From: G963674835 sp963674835
GTDB lineage: Bacteria > Planctomycetota > Planctomycetia > Pirellulales > Thermoguttaceae
Length of the DNA: 64,000 nt
Reading direction: 5' to 3'
Assembly (NCBI GenBank): GCA_963674835.2
Contig: CAXXKC010000003.1
Span: forward strand, 1,860,001 to 1,924,000
Each line of letters opens with the position of its first letter. Positions within the stretch are counted from its first letter, which is position 1. Made by a program: the position numbers and the translations under genes. A model generated the notes under the pieces. It was given only the letters and a program-made list of their open reading frames with translations. It did not search any database and was not told the DNA's origin. This document shows, in pieces, positions 17,213 through 26,936 of the stretch.

Positions 17213-18241
17213 ATGATTGAACCGAATCGCCAAGGGGAAGTGTGGGTTTTCGCCGAGCAAGAGGATGGCTCGCTGCATGATGTGGCGCTGGAACTGTGCG
17301 GCAAGGCGAGGGAGTTGGCTGACCGTCTGGGAGTGAAGACCGGGGCGGTGCTGGCCGGACAGGACGTGTGCAAGCTGGCACAGCAGTTGATCGCCCAAGG
17401 GACCGACAATGTGTACCTCGTGCAGGACGCCCGACTGGCCCACTTCCAGACATTGCCCTATGCCCGGGTGATGACGACGTTGATCGAGCGGCACAAGCCG
17501 CAGATCGTGCTCTACGGAGCGACGGCGCTGGGTCGCGATTTGGCGCCGCGGGTGGCCTCCGAGATGCGTGCCGGCATGACGGCCGATTGCACCGATTTGG
17601 AAATCAGCGACGTTACGGACCCGAAGACGAAGACGCTTCACCAGAACCTACTCCTTCAGATTCGACCGGCCTTTGGCGGCAACATCATTGCGACGATCGT
17701 TAACTACGATTGGTGGCCGCAGATGGCCACCGTGCGCGAGGGCGTAATGCCCATGGAGCCGCCCGACGGATCGCGGCGGGGGGCGGTCATCGAAGAGGCC
17801 GTCGAACTGGACGACGCGTTGCTGGCCTTGAAACTCATCAAGCGGCATATCGAGCCGCGCAAGGTGAACCTGAAGGGCGCGCGCGTGATCGTGGCCGGGG
17901 GCGGCGGGGTGGGAAGTAAGGACAACTTCAAGGTGATCTACGAATTGGCCGCGGCCATCGGTGGGGCCGTCGGTGCCAGCCGCGCAGCCGTGGATAGCGG
18001 GTATATCGGCAAGGATCACCAAGTGGGGCAGACGGGTACGACCGTGCGTCCTGCACTTTACATTGCGGCCGGCATCAGCGGGGCGGTGCAGCACCGGGCG
18101 GGGATGGAAGAGTCGGCCAAGATCATTGCGATCAACACGGATCGTGAGGCACCGATTCTGTCGGTCGCGCATTACGGGATTGTCGGCGATTTGAACAAGG
18201 TGATTCCGATGATGATCAAGTCGCTCAAGGAGCGGCGTTAG
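17213..18241 (+). CDS. etfA: Electron transfer flavoprotein alpha subunit
   Basis: This 342-residue EtfA/FixB-family subunit is the partner of the preceding EtfB. The C-terminal FAD domain is clear: the SRAAVDSGYIGKDHQVGQTG stretch, then IAAGISGAVQHRAGM and IAINTDREAPI. The middle RPAFGGNIIATIV and PQMATVREGVM blocks resemble the bifurcating EtfA group, in which these segments are conserved. No N-terminal ferredoxin-like iron-sulphur domain is fused, so any ferredoxin partner would be encoded elsewhere. The start is ATG 17213, with AATAGGCAAAG just upstream; 71 bp separate it from etfB. Confidence 0.95.
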   Translation: MIEPNRQGEVWVFAEQEDGSLHDVALELCGKARELADRLGVKTGAVLAGQDVCKLAQQLIAQGTDNVYLVQDARLAHFQTLPYARVMTTLIERHKPQIVLYGATALGRDLAPRVASEMRAGMTADCTDLEISDVTDPKTKTLHQNLLLQIRPAFGGNIIATIVNYDWWPQMATVREGVMPMEPPDGSRRGAVIEEAVELDDALLALKLIKRHIEPRKVNLKGARVIVAGGGGVGSKDNFKVIYELAAAIGGAVGASRAAVDSGYIGKDHQVGQTGTTVRPALYIAAGISGAVQHRAGMEESAKIIAINTDREAPILSVAHYGIVGDLNKVIPMMIKSLKERR

Positions 18242-18291
18242 TCGTTGGACCCAACTTGATGAATAACGATTGACCGCGTGGGAGTCTATCT

Positions 18292-20034
18292 GTGGGGAAC
18301 TACTTTCTCGACAATCAGGACATTCAGTTCCTTTTCAACTACATGGATCTGAAGGAGTTGGCAAGGATCCAGGAACTGGATGCCGCGAATGGCGATGCCG
18401 ACTACGCGCCAGAAGATTTGGAAGACGCGGTCGACAGTTATCGTCGGATACTTGAGATCGTCGGCCAGGTGGCGGCCGAGACGATCGCTCCGAACGCCGA
18501 GGACGTGGACCGCGAGGGGAACACGCTCAACGAAGACGGAACGGTTACGTATCACCCACTTGTTCGCGAAAATCTGGACCGCATGTCACAGGCGGACTTG
18601 ATGGGTTTCACCCTGCCGCGCAAGTACGGCGGCCTGAACTGTCCGAACCTGATCTATACGATGGCCTCGGAGATCGTCAGTCGCGCCGACGCTTCGTTCA
18701 TGAACCTGTTTGGGCTTCAGGGGATTGCCGAGACGGTCAACGCATTTGCGAACGACGAGATCAAAGACGAGGTGTTGCCTCGCTTTGCTCAGGGTGAGGT
18801 GACCGGCGCCATGGTGTTGACGGAGCCCGACGCGGGGAGCGATTTGCAGGCGGTTCGCTTGAGGGCACACCAGGATGAGCAGGGCAACTGGTTCCTGACC
18901 GGAGTGAAACGATTCATCACCAACGGCTGCGGGGAGATTCTGCTCACATTGGCCCGAAGCGAGCCGGAAATCAGCGATGGTCGCGGCCTGAGCTTGTTCA
19001 TATCCGAGCGGTCGGAGAAGGTTCGCGTGCGTCATTTGGAGAACAAGCTGGGTATCCACGGCTCGCCCACCTGCGAGTTGGTGTTTGAAGATACGCCGGC
19101 AAGGCTGATCGGCGAACGGCAGCGGGGACTAATCACGTACGTGATGGCGTTGATGAACGGTGCCCGCGTGGGGATTGCCGCCCAGTCGCTCGGCATCGGC
19201 GAGGCGGCCTATCGGCTGGCACGCACGTACGCCCACACGCGGCAGCAGTTCGGTGTGCCCATCGAGCGGTTGCCGGCGGTTGCCGAGATGGTGACCGACA
19301 TGCAAATCGCTGTCGAGGCCGCACGGGTCCTGACTTATGAGACGTGCCGGGTTTGCGACCAGGAAAACAACAATCTGCGGATTCTCGAGTGGAGCAAGGA
19401 TCTGGACAAGGACGAGCAGAAGCAGCGGAAGCAGGTGTCGCGCACGCTGAAACGGATCAACGGCATGTTGACGCCGATGAGCAAGTACTACGCATCGGAA
19501 ATGGCGTGCTCGGTCAGCCACAATGCGGTGCAAGTGCTGGGCGGATCGGGATATATGAAGGACTACGCGGCCGAACGCTATCTGCGCGACGCGCGGATTA
19601 CGACGATCTATGAGGGCACGAGCCAATTGCAGGTCGTGGCAGCGGTCCGCGGGGTGGCCTCCGGAGCCTTTGAGACGTTCACGGCCGACTTGGAGAAGAT
19701 CCAGTACGACGATCCGCTGTCGACCGAGTTGAAGGAGAAGCTCGTTGAAGCGAAGGCTCGCATTCTGGAGACGATTCAGTTCGTCAAGACAAGATCGACG
19801 AGCTATCTGGACCTATCTGGCCGCCGGCTGGTCGATTCGGCCATTGCGGTCATCGTGGGACACTTGTTGTTGGGGCAAGGACGGGCCAACGATCGGAAGC
19901 GCCGCGTCGCTCGGCGCTTCATCGAGACGCAACTGCCCGTGCTTCGTATGAACTGCGAGCAGATCTACGCTGGCGACACATCCGCTATGGATGAGTACGA
20001 ACTGTTGGCCGGCCCCGTGCCGTCGAACGATTAA
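18292..20034 (+). CDS. Acyl-CoA dehydrogenase, long form
   Basis: This 580-residue FAD-dependent acyl-CoA dehydrogenase oxidises acyl-CoA to enoyl-CoA and hands electrons to ETF. The ACAD core shows TGAMVLTEPDAGSDLQAVRL, the GVKRFITNG strand and MGFTLPRKYGG. IYEGTSQLQ near residue 438 carries the usual catalytic Glu. It is longer than the ~380-residue short/medium-chain enzymes, with a ~130-residue C-terminal helical extension seen in long-form bacterial members. The GTG at 18292 is the likely start. Position directly behind etfBA implies that this ETF is its partner. The chain-length preference cannot be read from sequence. Confidence 0.93.
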   Translation: MGNYFLDNQDIQFLFNYMDLKELARIQELDAANGDADYAPEDLEDAVDSYRRILEIVGQVAAETIAPNAEDVDREGNTLNEDGTVTYHPLVRENLDRMSQADLMGFTLPRKYGGLNCPNLIYTMASEIVSRADASFMNLFGLQGIAETVNAFANDEIKDEVLPRFAQGEVTGAMVLTEPDAGSDLQAVRLRAHQDEQGNWFLTGVKRFITNGCGEILLTLARSEPEISDGRGLSLFISERSEKVRVRHLENKLGIHGSPTCELVFEDTPARLIGERQRGLITYVMALMNGARVGIAAQSLGIGEAAYRLARTYAHTRQQFGVPIERLPAVAEMVTDMQIAVEAARVLTYETCRVCDQENNNLRILEWSKDLDKDEQKQRKQVSRTLKRINGMLTPMSKYYASEMACSVSHNAVQVLGGSGYMKDYAAERYLRDARITTIYEGTSQLQVVAAVRGVASGAFETFTADLEKIQYDDPLSTELKEKLVEAKARILETIQFVKTRSTSYLDLSGRRLVDSAIAVIVGHLLLGQGRANDRKRRVARRFIETQLPVLRMNCEQIYAGDTSAMDEYELLAGPVPSND

Positions 20035-20064
20035 ACGGCTGTCCTATTCGTGGAGGGGCCAACG

Positions 20065-20835
20065 ATGGGACTGTTTACCGGGAAGATCGGTTTGGCGATA
20101 GGAATCGCCAATGACCGGAGCATTGCCTGGGCGATGACCAAGGCGTTGGTGGCGGAGGGTGCGGAACTGGCATTTACGCACCTGCCCAGCCCGTCGAGTC
20201 ATCGGCGCGTCAGCCAGTTGGTCGACCCGCTCGAGCCCAAGGTATTTGTGCCATGCGACGTGCAGAAGGATGAGGACATCCAAAGCGTGTTTGACGCGAT
20301 CGGCCAGACGTATGGCCGGCTGGACTTCTTGATCCACTCGGTTGCCTTCGCACCGCCGCAGGAACTGAGGAATCCCTACGTGCAAACCAGCCGAGCCGGT
20401 TGGCATCTGGCAATGGACATCAGCGCGTACAGCCTGGTGGCAGTCAGCCGCGCGGCGGTTCCGCTGATGAGCAAGGGTGGAACGATTCTCACGCTCAGTT
20501 ATTTTGGCGGCGAGAAGGTGATGCCTGGTTACAACCTGATGGGTGTATGCAAGGCGACGTTGGAACACAGCGTTCGCTACCTGGCATGGGACCTTGGCCG
20601 CCAGAACATCCGCGTGAACGCTCTGAGCGCGGGCCCTGTCCGAACGCTGAGCACGGCCGGCATGTCGGGGTTCGACGAGATGCGTCAGCACGCGGCTCGC
20701 AAGGCATGCCTGGGACGGAACGTCGAGTTTCAGGAACTGGCCACGACCGGCCTGTACCTGTTGAGCGATATGTCGGGGGGCGTCACGGGTGAAGTGCTCC
20801 ATGTCGATTGTGGCTACAGCGTCGTGGGACTGTAG
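20065..20835 (+). CDS. fabI: Enoyl-ACP reductase (FabI family)
   Basis: This 256-residue short-chain dehydrogenase reduces trans-2-enoyl-ACP at the end of each fatty-acid elongation cycle. Family features are the atypical N-terminal nucleotide loop GIANDRSIAWAMTKAL, HSVAFAPP, and the catalytic Tyr-(x6)-Lys in GYNLMGVCKATLE. ATG 20065 is chosen because it gives the canonical MGLFTGKIGLAIGI start and has GTGGAGGGG upstream; an in-frame GTG at 20050 is less likely. It follows the acyl-CoA dehydrogenase by 30 bp. A FabI in the same operon as an ETF and ACAD is unusual and may point to a reductive or balancing role. Confidence 0.92.
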   Translation: MGLFTGKIGLAIGIANDRSIAWAMTKALVAEGAELAFTHLPSPSSHRRVSQLVDPLEPKVFVPCDVQKDEDIQSVFDAIGQTYGRLDFLIHSVAFAPPQELRNPYVQTSRAGWHLAMDISAYSLVAVSRAAVPLMSKGGTILTLSYFGGEKVMPGYNLMGVCKATLEHSVRYLAWDLGRQNIRVNALSAGPVRTLSTAGMSGFDEMRQHAARKACLGRNVEFQELATTGLYLLSDMSGGVTGEVLHVDCGYSVVGL

Positions 20836-21053
20836 AGCGGGAAGCCGGTAGCGGCCGGCGGTTCACGGCTCGACGCGGCGGCCGGGGATGAGAGAATTAC
20901 TCGTCCCCCAATGGCATTTGACGTGGATGGTGCCCGCGCCGGTTCTTGAGAAGCACCCCACCATCGGCAACCTCTTGCCGGTTGCATGGCTTGGTTGGGC
21001 AGACTAGAGTGCGGGTATCCTCTCACCGCGTCTGTCCCACCGGAGGTCGGGCC

Positions 21054-22670
21054 ATGTTCTGTTTGCGCCGCTTATCGCTGTTTGTCGCCGGGGTCTTCGT
21101 GTTGGCGGTTCCTGCGTTTGCGCAGGACTCCGCGGGCAGAATCAACCTGCTGGCCAATCCGGGTGCCGAGCAGATTAAGGATGGTCGACCGGTCGGGTTT
21201 GGCATGTACGTGGGTGCAGGGAAGATGAGCCTGACGGCATCGGCGGAAAGCCCGCACGGTGGCAAGTCGGCGGCGCGGTTGACCCTGCAAGACTGGTACG
21301 AGGCCGAGGGAAAGCCGGCACAGATCAGCGGCTCCCTGTTGGTCGGCGGCAGCAACGGTTACCAGCCCGACGGGGCATTGGAGGCGCCAACGAGTGATCT
21401 CGGCTGTGCTTACGAGCTTTGGGTACGCGGCAACCTCGGTTCGGTTCGGGTGGGTGTGACATGCTGGGACGAGAAGGGTATTCGAGGCTCGGGATCGGCG
21501 TACCCGGCAACGGCCGAAGTGACGGATCAGTGGCAGCACGTCTCGGGACGATTCCTGCTGCCGGCCGACGCGACGCATTTTGCGTTGAGTATTGGGACCA
21601 GCGGCAAGAAGGCCAGCGGCGCGAAACTTGGCTGGCTGGAAGTGGATGATGCGTCCATTGTGCCCATCGGGTTTCCGGCCGGCGGGCTGCGTGCGATGTG
21701 GAGCTTTCTCCCTGGGGGCAATGCGGAGGAAGGGACCAAGGCGATCGAGGATCGGGTTGCGCAGTTCAAGGCGATGCACATCAATACGGTCTTCTGTTGG
21801 CTCACGAGCTTGTACATCGCAACGGCAGTGGGTATGGAGCCTGACGGTGATCCGACGGCGAAGTGGGACGCCTTTGGTGTCTTGCTGAAGCGTGCGCGGC
21901 AAGAGGGCATTCGAGTCCACGTCTGGTATTCACCATGGATCTACAAGGAGAAGAACCGGGGGATTGAGTTGCAGCAACACCCGGACTGGGCAGCGGTCGA
22001 CGCAAAGGGCTCCGTGTCGAACAGCGGTATCTGCTTGGCTCGGCCAGAAGTCCGCGCACTTCAGTTGGAGTTGCTTCGCAAGTTGGTGGAGCGTTATCCG
22101 GAGATCGATGGCATCCACATCGAAGAGCCCGGCTACAGTTGGGGCGACTACTGCTACTGCGACTACTGCAAGAAGACGTTCAAGGATCTGTTTGGCATCG
22201 AGCTCAAGCCGGGCGAAGCGGCGGAAGCACGGCACAATTGGGCCGCGTTCTGCTCGACCGACTTCATGGCTCGTTTACGAGCGCAGCTCGCCGCGCAGAG
22301 ACCGAGTATGATGCTCTCGGCCAACGGTTCGGCGGGCAAGAACCCTGACTGGTACCTGGGGCGAGATTGGACCACTTGGGCTCGCCGCGGTTACCTCGAC
22401 TTCTACGTGCCTCAGATCTACACGGAGTCGGTGGACACGTTTCGCAAGCTGCTCAAGGAAACGCAGGTGCAGGTGGAGCCATGGTGCCGTGTCGTGCCGG
22501 GTATGGCGATCACCTGGAGCGGTATCCATCCTCGCCGCAACAAGGTTGAGACGATCGTCGGCGAAATTGAGGCCGCCCGTGAAGGTGGAGCGCCGGGGTT
22601 CGTCATCTTCCACGCAGCTACCGCTACCGCTGACGACGTCAAAGTAATCGGTGCAACCGCCCAACAATAA
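21054..22670 (+). CDS. Secreted GHL10-like glycoside hydrolase with carbohydrate-binding-like N-terminus
   Basis: This 538-residue exported protein has a signal peptide ending at FAQDS (residue ~22). Residues ~30-200 are a beta-rich region starting LLANPGAEQIKDGRPVGF, typical of carbohydrate-binding-like domains. A TIM-barrel resembling GHL10/DUF187 follows (INTVFCWLTSLY, GIRVHVWYSPWIY). IDGIHIEEPGYSWGDY near residue 350 is a candidate acidic catalytic strand. The CYCDYCKKTF segment may bind a metal or form disulphides. The start at ATG 21054 has CGGAGG 8 bases upstream. Substrate unknown; it sits before a GH38-like mannosidase gene. Confidence 0.8.
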   Translation: MFCLRRLSLFVAGVFVLAVPAFAQDSAGRINLLANPGAEQIKDGRPVGFGMYVGAGKMSLTASAESPHGGKSAARLTLQDWYEAEGKPAQISGSLLVGGSNGYQPDGALEAPTSDLGCAYELWVRGNLGSVRVGVTCWDEKGIRGSGSAYPATAEVTDQWQHVSGRFLLPADATHFALSIGTSGKKASGAKLGWLEVDDASIVPIGFPAGGLRAMWSFLPGGNAEEGTKAIEDRVAQFKAMHINTVFCWLTSLYIATAVGMEPDGDPTAKWDAFGVLLKRARQEGIRVHVWYSPWIYKEKNRGIELQQHPDWAAVDAKGSVSNSGICLARPEVRALQLELLRKLVERYPEIDGIHIEEPGYSWGDYCYCDYCKKTFKDLFGIELKPGEAAEARHNWAAFCSTDFMARLRAQLAAQRPSMMLSANGSAGKNPDWYLGRDWTTWARRGYLDFYVPQIYTESVDTFRKLLKETQVQVEPWCRVVPGMAITWSGIHPRRNKVETIVGEIEAAREGGAPGFVIFHAATATADDVKVIGATAQQ

Positions 22671-22974
22671 AGGGTGTTTTTGGGGGCAGACATAAGAGTT
22701 AGGGGGTGCGTTTTGACGCCGGAATTGCCGTCCGACGCCGCGGTGTTGGCCCCGCGCAGCGCGGGGCTTGCCGGGCGTTCGCACCTCCGGTAGAGTGGCA
22801 ATTGGCAAAGCCTGGGGAGGACAGACGGTTTACGACCGGCAAGCATGGAGCGACACTGTGGGTCGCGGATTGTCGGCGTATGTGAGTCGTATCTGCTTTT
22901 GCTGGGATTAAATCGTTGCTGGTGCGGGACTTGGCGGGAGGATGGCCCGTGGGTCCTATTGGGAGACCTTTGCT
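22671..22974. other. Spacer with GC-rich hairpin between two glycosidase genes
   Basis: The spacer contains a perfect hairpin GCCCCGC/GCGGGGC at 22749-22767 with a 5-base loop, but no T-run follows, so it is not a standard terminator. A T-rich stretch (GTGTTTTTGGGGG) lies just past the upstream stop. I recognise no gene here. Confidence 0.5.
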
Positions 22975-25900
22975 ATGACGTGTCGCCGTGTGTTCGTCGT
23001 GATTGGATCCGTACTGGGGTCGGTATTTTTCGCGGTGCTGATCGGGGTCGTGGGTGCGGAGGCAAACGACGGCCGTCCGGCGTCGGGCTACACACCTCTG
23101 ACAGTCATTCGCAATGTGCGAGTCTGCGACCACTCAGCAGCCTTTCCGGGCGGGCACCACGAGGCGGTCAACCTGTTGGACGGCAACGTGGGGACCGAGT
23201 ATTCGTCGAACGGCGCCGGCGTTGGAACGTTCGTCGAGTTTGATTTTGGGCAACCTACGGCGCTCAGCGGTATGCGACATGTGGACCGAAACGATCCGGC
23301 CACGGTGGCCCAAGCGGAGATCGCTTTCAGTAATCAGGCCGATTTCGGTAGCATTATCGCGAAGTTCACGATCGACCAGACGGCAACTTCCGGTGGGACG
23401 ACGAATTTCTTTTTCGCGAAGCCTGTCACGGCGCGCTACGCGCGTTGGCGCGTGACGGCGCTTGGCCCGAAGGGCTACGGGACGGTAGGCGGGGCCGAGA
23501 TGCTCTTCTTCCAAGCGACAGATCGGGAAGAGGTCCCCACGAAAGACGCGCTGAAGGCAGCGGCGCTACCGGTGGTGCTTCGGGACAACGGCAAGGAGCT
23601 ACAGTCGCTCGCAGTGACGGTCCAGCATCCGTATGTCGAGCCGGCTGAGGCAACGTTGGAGGCAGTCGGCGGCGCACCGTTGACCGTGCATCTGAACTCG
23701 GGAGAGCAAACGTTTGAGTTGGGCGTACCGCCGGTCGCAGAGAAGGCGCATTTGGAGATCGCGCTTCGGATAGCGGGTCAGACGATGGCCCGTGCGCAGG
23801 TCGAGTTGAAGCCGGTCCGGCATTGGGAGTTCGTGGTCTTGCCGCACTCGCACGTTGACATCGGCTACACGCACGTTCAAACGGAGGTCGAGCGGAAGCA
23901 GTGGAGCCATATCGAGCAAGCCATTGCGCTGGCCCGCCAGACGGCCGACATGCCGCCGGAAGCGCGCTTCAAATGGAACGTTGAGGTCCTGTGGGCGGTC
24001 GACAGTTACCTGAAACAGGCTTCGCCCCAGCAGCGACAGTCGCTGATCGAGGCAGTCCGCCGGGGATGGATCGGGTTGGACGGGTTGTACGGCAATGAAC
24101 TGACGGCGCTGTGTCGGCCCGAGGAACTTTTTCACTTGTTGGACTGTGCTCGGCGGATCTCCCGAGACTATAACGTGCCAATCGAAGCGGCGATGATCAG
24201 CGATGTACCAGGGTACACATGGGGTATTGTTCCCGCGCTTGCGCAGAACGGGATCAAGTACTTCTCCATCGGCCCCAACCACATACATCGCATCGGCCGC
24301 ACGCTGAGTGAATGGGGCGATCGGCCGTTCTACTGGGTTTCGCCCAGCGGCCAAGAGAAAGTTCTCTGCTGGATCGCCGGACATGGTTATTCGTGGTTCC
24401 ACAATGGCCTGTTGGGCAAACTTGAAGGTGCCAACCGCTCGAAACTGATGGAGTATCTGGAGCAACTGGAGGCGGCCGGGTATCCGTACGAGTTGGTTCA
24501 ATTGCGTTACTCGATCGGTGGAGACAATGGTCCACCAGACCCTGCATTGCCGCAATTCGTTGCCGATTGGAACGCGCGCTACCAGTGGCCAAAGATGCGC
24601 ATCGCGACGACCGCCGAGTTGTTCCGGCAGTTCGAGCAGCGTTACGGAAAGCAGATTCCGGAGGTCCGGGGCGACTTCACGCCGTATTGGGAAGATGGGG
24701 CGGGTTCCTCAGCTCGCGAGACCGCGTTGGCGCGGAATGCGGCCGAACGGCTCGTGCAGGCCGAAACGCTGTGGACGTTGTTTCGTCGTGGGGAGTATCC
24801 CGACGGCAAGTTCTACGACGCCTGGCGCAACGTGATCCTGTACAACGAGCACACGTGGGGAGCGCATTGTAGCATCAGCCAGCCTGACAGCCAGTTCACC
24901 AAGGACCAGTGGGCGATCAAGCAGGCCTTCGCTCTGGATGCGGCGAAGCAATCGCGCTGCCTGCTGGAGGAGGCAACGGGGGGTCGGCGGGCAACCGGGT
25001 CCCCGGTGGAGGCAATCGACGTGTTCAATACGGCGTCGTGGCCACAAACTGACCTGGTGTTGCTCCCGGCCGATATGACCGTGGTGGGCGACGTGGTCCG
25101 CACGGCGGACGGGCAGGCGGTTGCCTCGCAGCGATTGCATGACGGCGCGTTGGCGCTGTTGGCCGAGAATGTGCCACCGCTGGGCTCGAAGCGGTTTGTG
25201 TTGTCGGCCGGCAAGGCAGCTCCGTCGGGAAGTGCCAAAGCGGAAGACGGAGCCATTGGCAACAGCGAGCTTCGCGTGGTGGTAGACAAGGTCAGCGGAG
25301 CCATTACGAGTTTCACGGCGAACGGGATTCCGAGCGATCTGGCAAACAGCAAGAATGGTCTCGGGCTGAATACGTACTCGTACGTCGCCGGCAGGAAGCC
25401 CGAGCATCCTGAGCCAAACGGACCGGTCACAGTGACTGCCGAGGACGCGGGCCCGCTGGTGGCAACGCTGCGGATCGAGTCGCCGGCGCCGGGATGCCGG
25501 CAATTGGTGCGCCGACTGCAGGTGACCGACCGCATAGACAGGGTCGACGTAACAAATACGGTCGACAAGGAGGATATTCGAGACAAGGAGTCGGTGCATT
25601 TCGGTTTTGCATTGAACGTTCCCGAGGGAACCATGCGGCTAGATACACCATGGGCGGTCGTCCGCCCGGAGGTCGATCAACTCTGCGGTGCGTGCAAGAA
25701 CTACTTGACGGTAGGACGCTGGGTTGATGTGTCCAGCGCCGAGTTCGGCGTTACCTGGGCAACACTGGATGCACCACTGATCGAAATCGGACGGATTTCG
25801 GTTGACGTCGCTTCGCCGTTCGATCCGGGGGCTTGGATCGAACACCTCGAGCCGGCGCAAACGTGGTATTCTTATGTGATGAACAACTACTGGGAAACGA

Positions 25901-26304
25901 ACTACAGGGCATCTCAGGACGGTCCGACGACGTTTCGTTACGCCCTACAGCCGCATCGCCGATTCGACCAGGCGGCGGCCGCGCGATTTGGGATCGAGCG
26001 GAGCCAGCCTATGGTTGTCGTTCCAGTGAAACGCGATACGCCGCAGGCCGGGCCGCGGCTGCGGGTGGAACCGGCCGGGGTGATTCTCACATCGCTGCGG
26101 CCGAGCGACGACGGCAAGGCGCTTATCGTGCGGTTGTTCAATGCCGGTGACACACCCCAGAAAGCGACGCTCGAATGGGCCGAACCGGCCCCGATCCGCG
26201 TCAGCCATAGCAGTCCTCGACAGGAAGTCGGGCCGACGGTGGCGGGAACGGTGGATCTGCCGGCGATGGGGATCGTCACGTTGCGGGCGGAACTGGATCG
26301 GTAG
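22975..26304 (+). CDS. Secreted GH38-like alpha-mannosidase with discoidin-like domain
   Basis: A 1109-residue exported enzyme. Its N-terminal signal/anchor helix is followed by a discoidin-like domain (residues ~50-190, EAVNLLDGNVGTEYSSNG). A divergent GH38 catalytic domain follows: PHSHVDIGYTH near residue 290 corresponds to the metal-binding His-Asp segment, and SDVPGYTWGIVPAL near 409 holds the probable catalytic Asp. The C-terminal half is the beta-sandwich region of GH38 mannosidases. Such enzymes cleave alpha-mannosides from glycans. ATG 22975 is chosen, with GGGAG upstream; the in-frame ATG at 22942 has its purine run too close. The 3' end overlaps the convergent DUF971 gene by 29 bp. 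Confidence 0.85.
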   Translation: MTCRRVFVVIGSVLGSVFFAVLIGVVGAEANDGRPASGYTPLTVIRNVRVCDHSAAFPGGHHEAVNLLDGNVGTEYSSNGAGVGTFVEFDFGQPTALSGMRHVDRNDPATVAQAEIAFSNQADFGSIIAKFTIDQTATSGGTTNFFFAKPVTARYARWRVTALGPKGYGTVGGAEMLFFQATDREEVPTKDALKAAALPVVLRDNGKELQSLAVTVQHPYVEPAEATLEAVGGAPLTVHLNSGEQTFELGVPPVAEKAHLEIALRIAGQTMARAQVELKPVRHWEFVVLPHSHVDIGYTHVQTEVERKQWSHIEQAIALARQTADMPPEARFKWNVEVLWAVDSYLKQASPQQRQSLIEAVRRGWIGLDGLYGNELTALCRPEELFHLLDCARRISRDYNVPIEAAMISDVPGYTWGIVPALAQNGIKYFSIGPNHIHRIGRTLSEWGDRPFYWVSPSGQEKVLCWIAGHGYSWFHNGLLGKLEGANRSKLMEYLEQLEAAGYPYELVQLRYSIGGDNGPPDPALPQFVADWNARYQWPKMRIATTAELFRQFEQRYGKQIPEVRGDFTPYWEDGAGSSARETALARNAAERLVQAETLWTLFRRGEYPDGKFYDAWRNVILYNEHTWGAHCSISQPDSQFTKDQWAIKQAFALDAAKQSRCLLEEATGGRRATGSPVEAIDVFNTASWPQTDLVLLPADMTVVGDVVRTADGQAVASQRLHDGALALLAENVPPLGSKRFVLSAGKAAPSGSAKAEDGAIGNSELRVVVDKVSGAITSFTANGIPSDLANSKNGLGLNTYSYVAGRKPEHPEPNGPVTVTAEDAGPLVATLRIESPAPGCRQLVRRLQVTDRIDRVDVTNTVDKEDIRDKESVHFGFALNVPEGTMRLDTPWAVVRPEVDQLCGACKNYLTVGRWVDVSSAEFGVTWATLDAPLIEIGRISVDVASPFDPGAWIEHLEPAQTWYSYVMNNYWETNYRASQDGPTTFRYALQPHRRFDQAAAARFGIERSQPMVVVPVKRDTPQAGPRLRVEPAGVILTSLRPSDDGKALIVRLFNAGDTPQKATLEWAEPAPIRVSHSSPRQEVGPTVAGTVDLPAMGIVTLRAELDR

Positions 26305-26641
26305 ATTCGGTGCCCAGGTTCCGAAGCAGTTCCAGGGTGTAGATGCCCGTATTGTGGCCGTCGCTGAAGTGGAGGCTGTAGGCGTAGTTGCCAACGGGCG
26401 TCATTTGCTGGAGCGCCACCGCCTCAGGTGATGGCAACGGTTGCCCTTCCTCCAGACCGGCATGGCTTCGCTCCGTGTTACAGGTGGCGCAGGGACAGTG
26501 CCGACGCAGGTCGGTTACGTTGTAGAAACGTTGCTGTCCATCGCTCCACTGGATGAAGAGGGTGTCCTTGTCGTGGAGCGCGAGTTGGGTGGGTTGTGGT
26601 TCGGTCACGCGGGGACGGCTCCCAAAGGTTGGCTCAAGCAA
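26276..26641 (-). CDS. DUF971 domain protein
   Basis: This 121-residue protein matches the DUF971/GBBH-like beta family: FIQWSDGQQRFYN, then CPCATC and GNYAYSLHFSDGHNTGIYT. In eukaryotes and some bacteria the domain sits at the N-terminus of carnitine-biosynthesis oxygenases; alone, it may contribute to iron-sulphur cluster or metal handling, which is inference. The cysteine trio in HCPCATC could bind a metal. It is convergent with the GH38-like gene and overlaps its end. Confidence 0.85.
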   Translation of the reverse strand: MLEPTFGSRPRVTEPQPTQLALHDKDTLFIQWSDGQQRFYNVTDLRRHCPCATCNTERSHAGLEEGQPLPSPEAVALQQMTPVGNYAYSLHFSDGHNTGIYTLELLRNLGTESTDPVPPAT

Positions 26642-26794
26642 GAGGTTTCATGCGAAAGGGTGGTCGCTGACTGGAGGCGCCCTCACCCGTCGCTCCTCGC
26701 AAACGCGGCAAAGGCGGGGCACGTGCGAGCATCTTGATGAATGATAGGCCTTCGCGGCAACTTTGGCCAGAGAAGAGTAAGGTTCGGCGCGACC

Positions 26795-26846
26795 AGAAGA
26801 AAGCACGGCCCTCCCACATCATACGAGGCAGATGAGGAGGGCCGTG
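26795..26846 (-). terminator. Rho-independent terminator of the dockerin-protein gene
   Basis: An 11-bp stem (CACGGCCCTCC at 26804-26814 with GGAGGGCCGTG at 26836-26846) closes a 21-base loop. On the minus strand it is followed by a T-rich tail, CTTTCTTCT. It lies about 90 bases past the stop codon of the large dockerin-containing gene. Confidence 0.8.
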
Positions 26847-26936
26847 GGCTGCGCGACACCGCCGGACTTCTGCGGATCAGCCGGCCGTGTCGACACAGAA
26901 GGTGGCGTCCGTTCCGGTCGAATTCATGTGCTGAAT

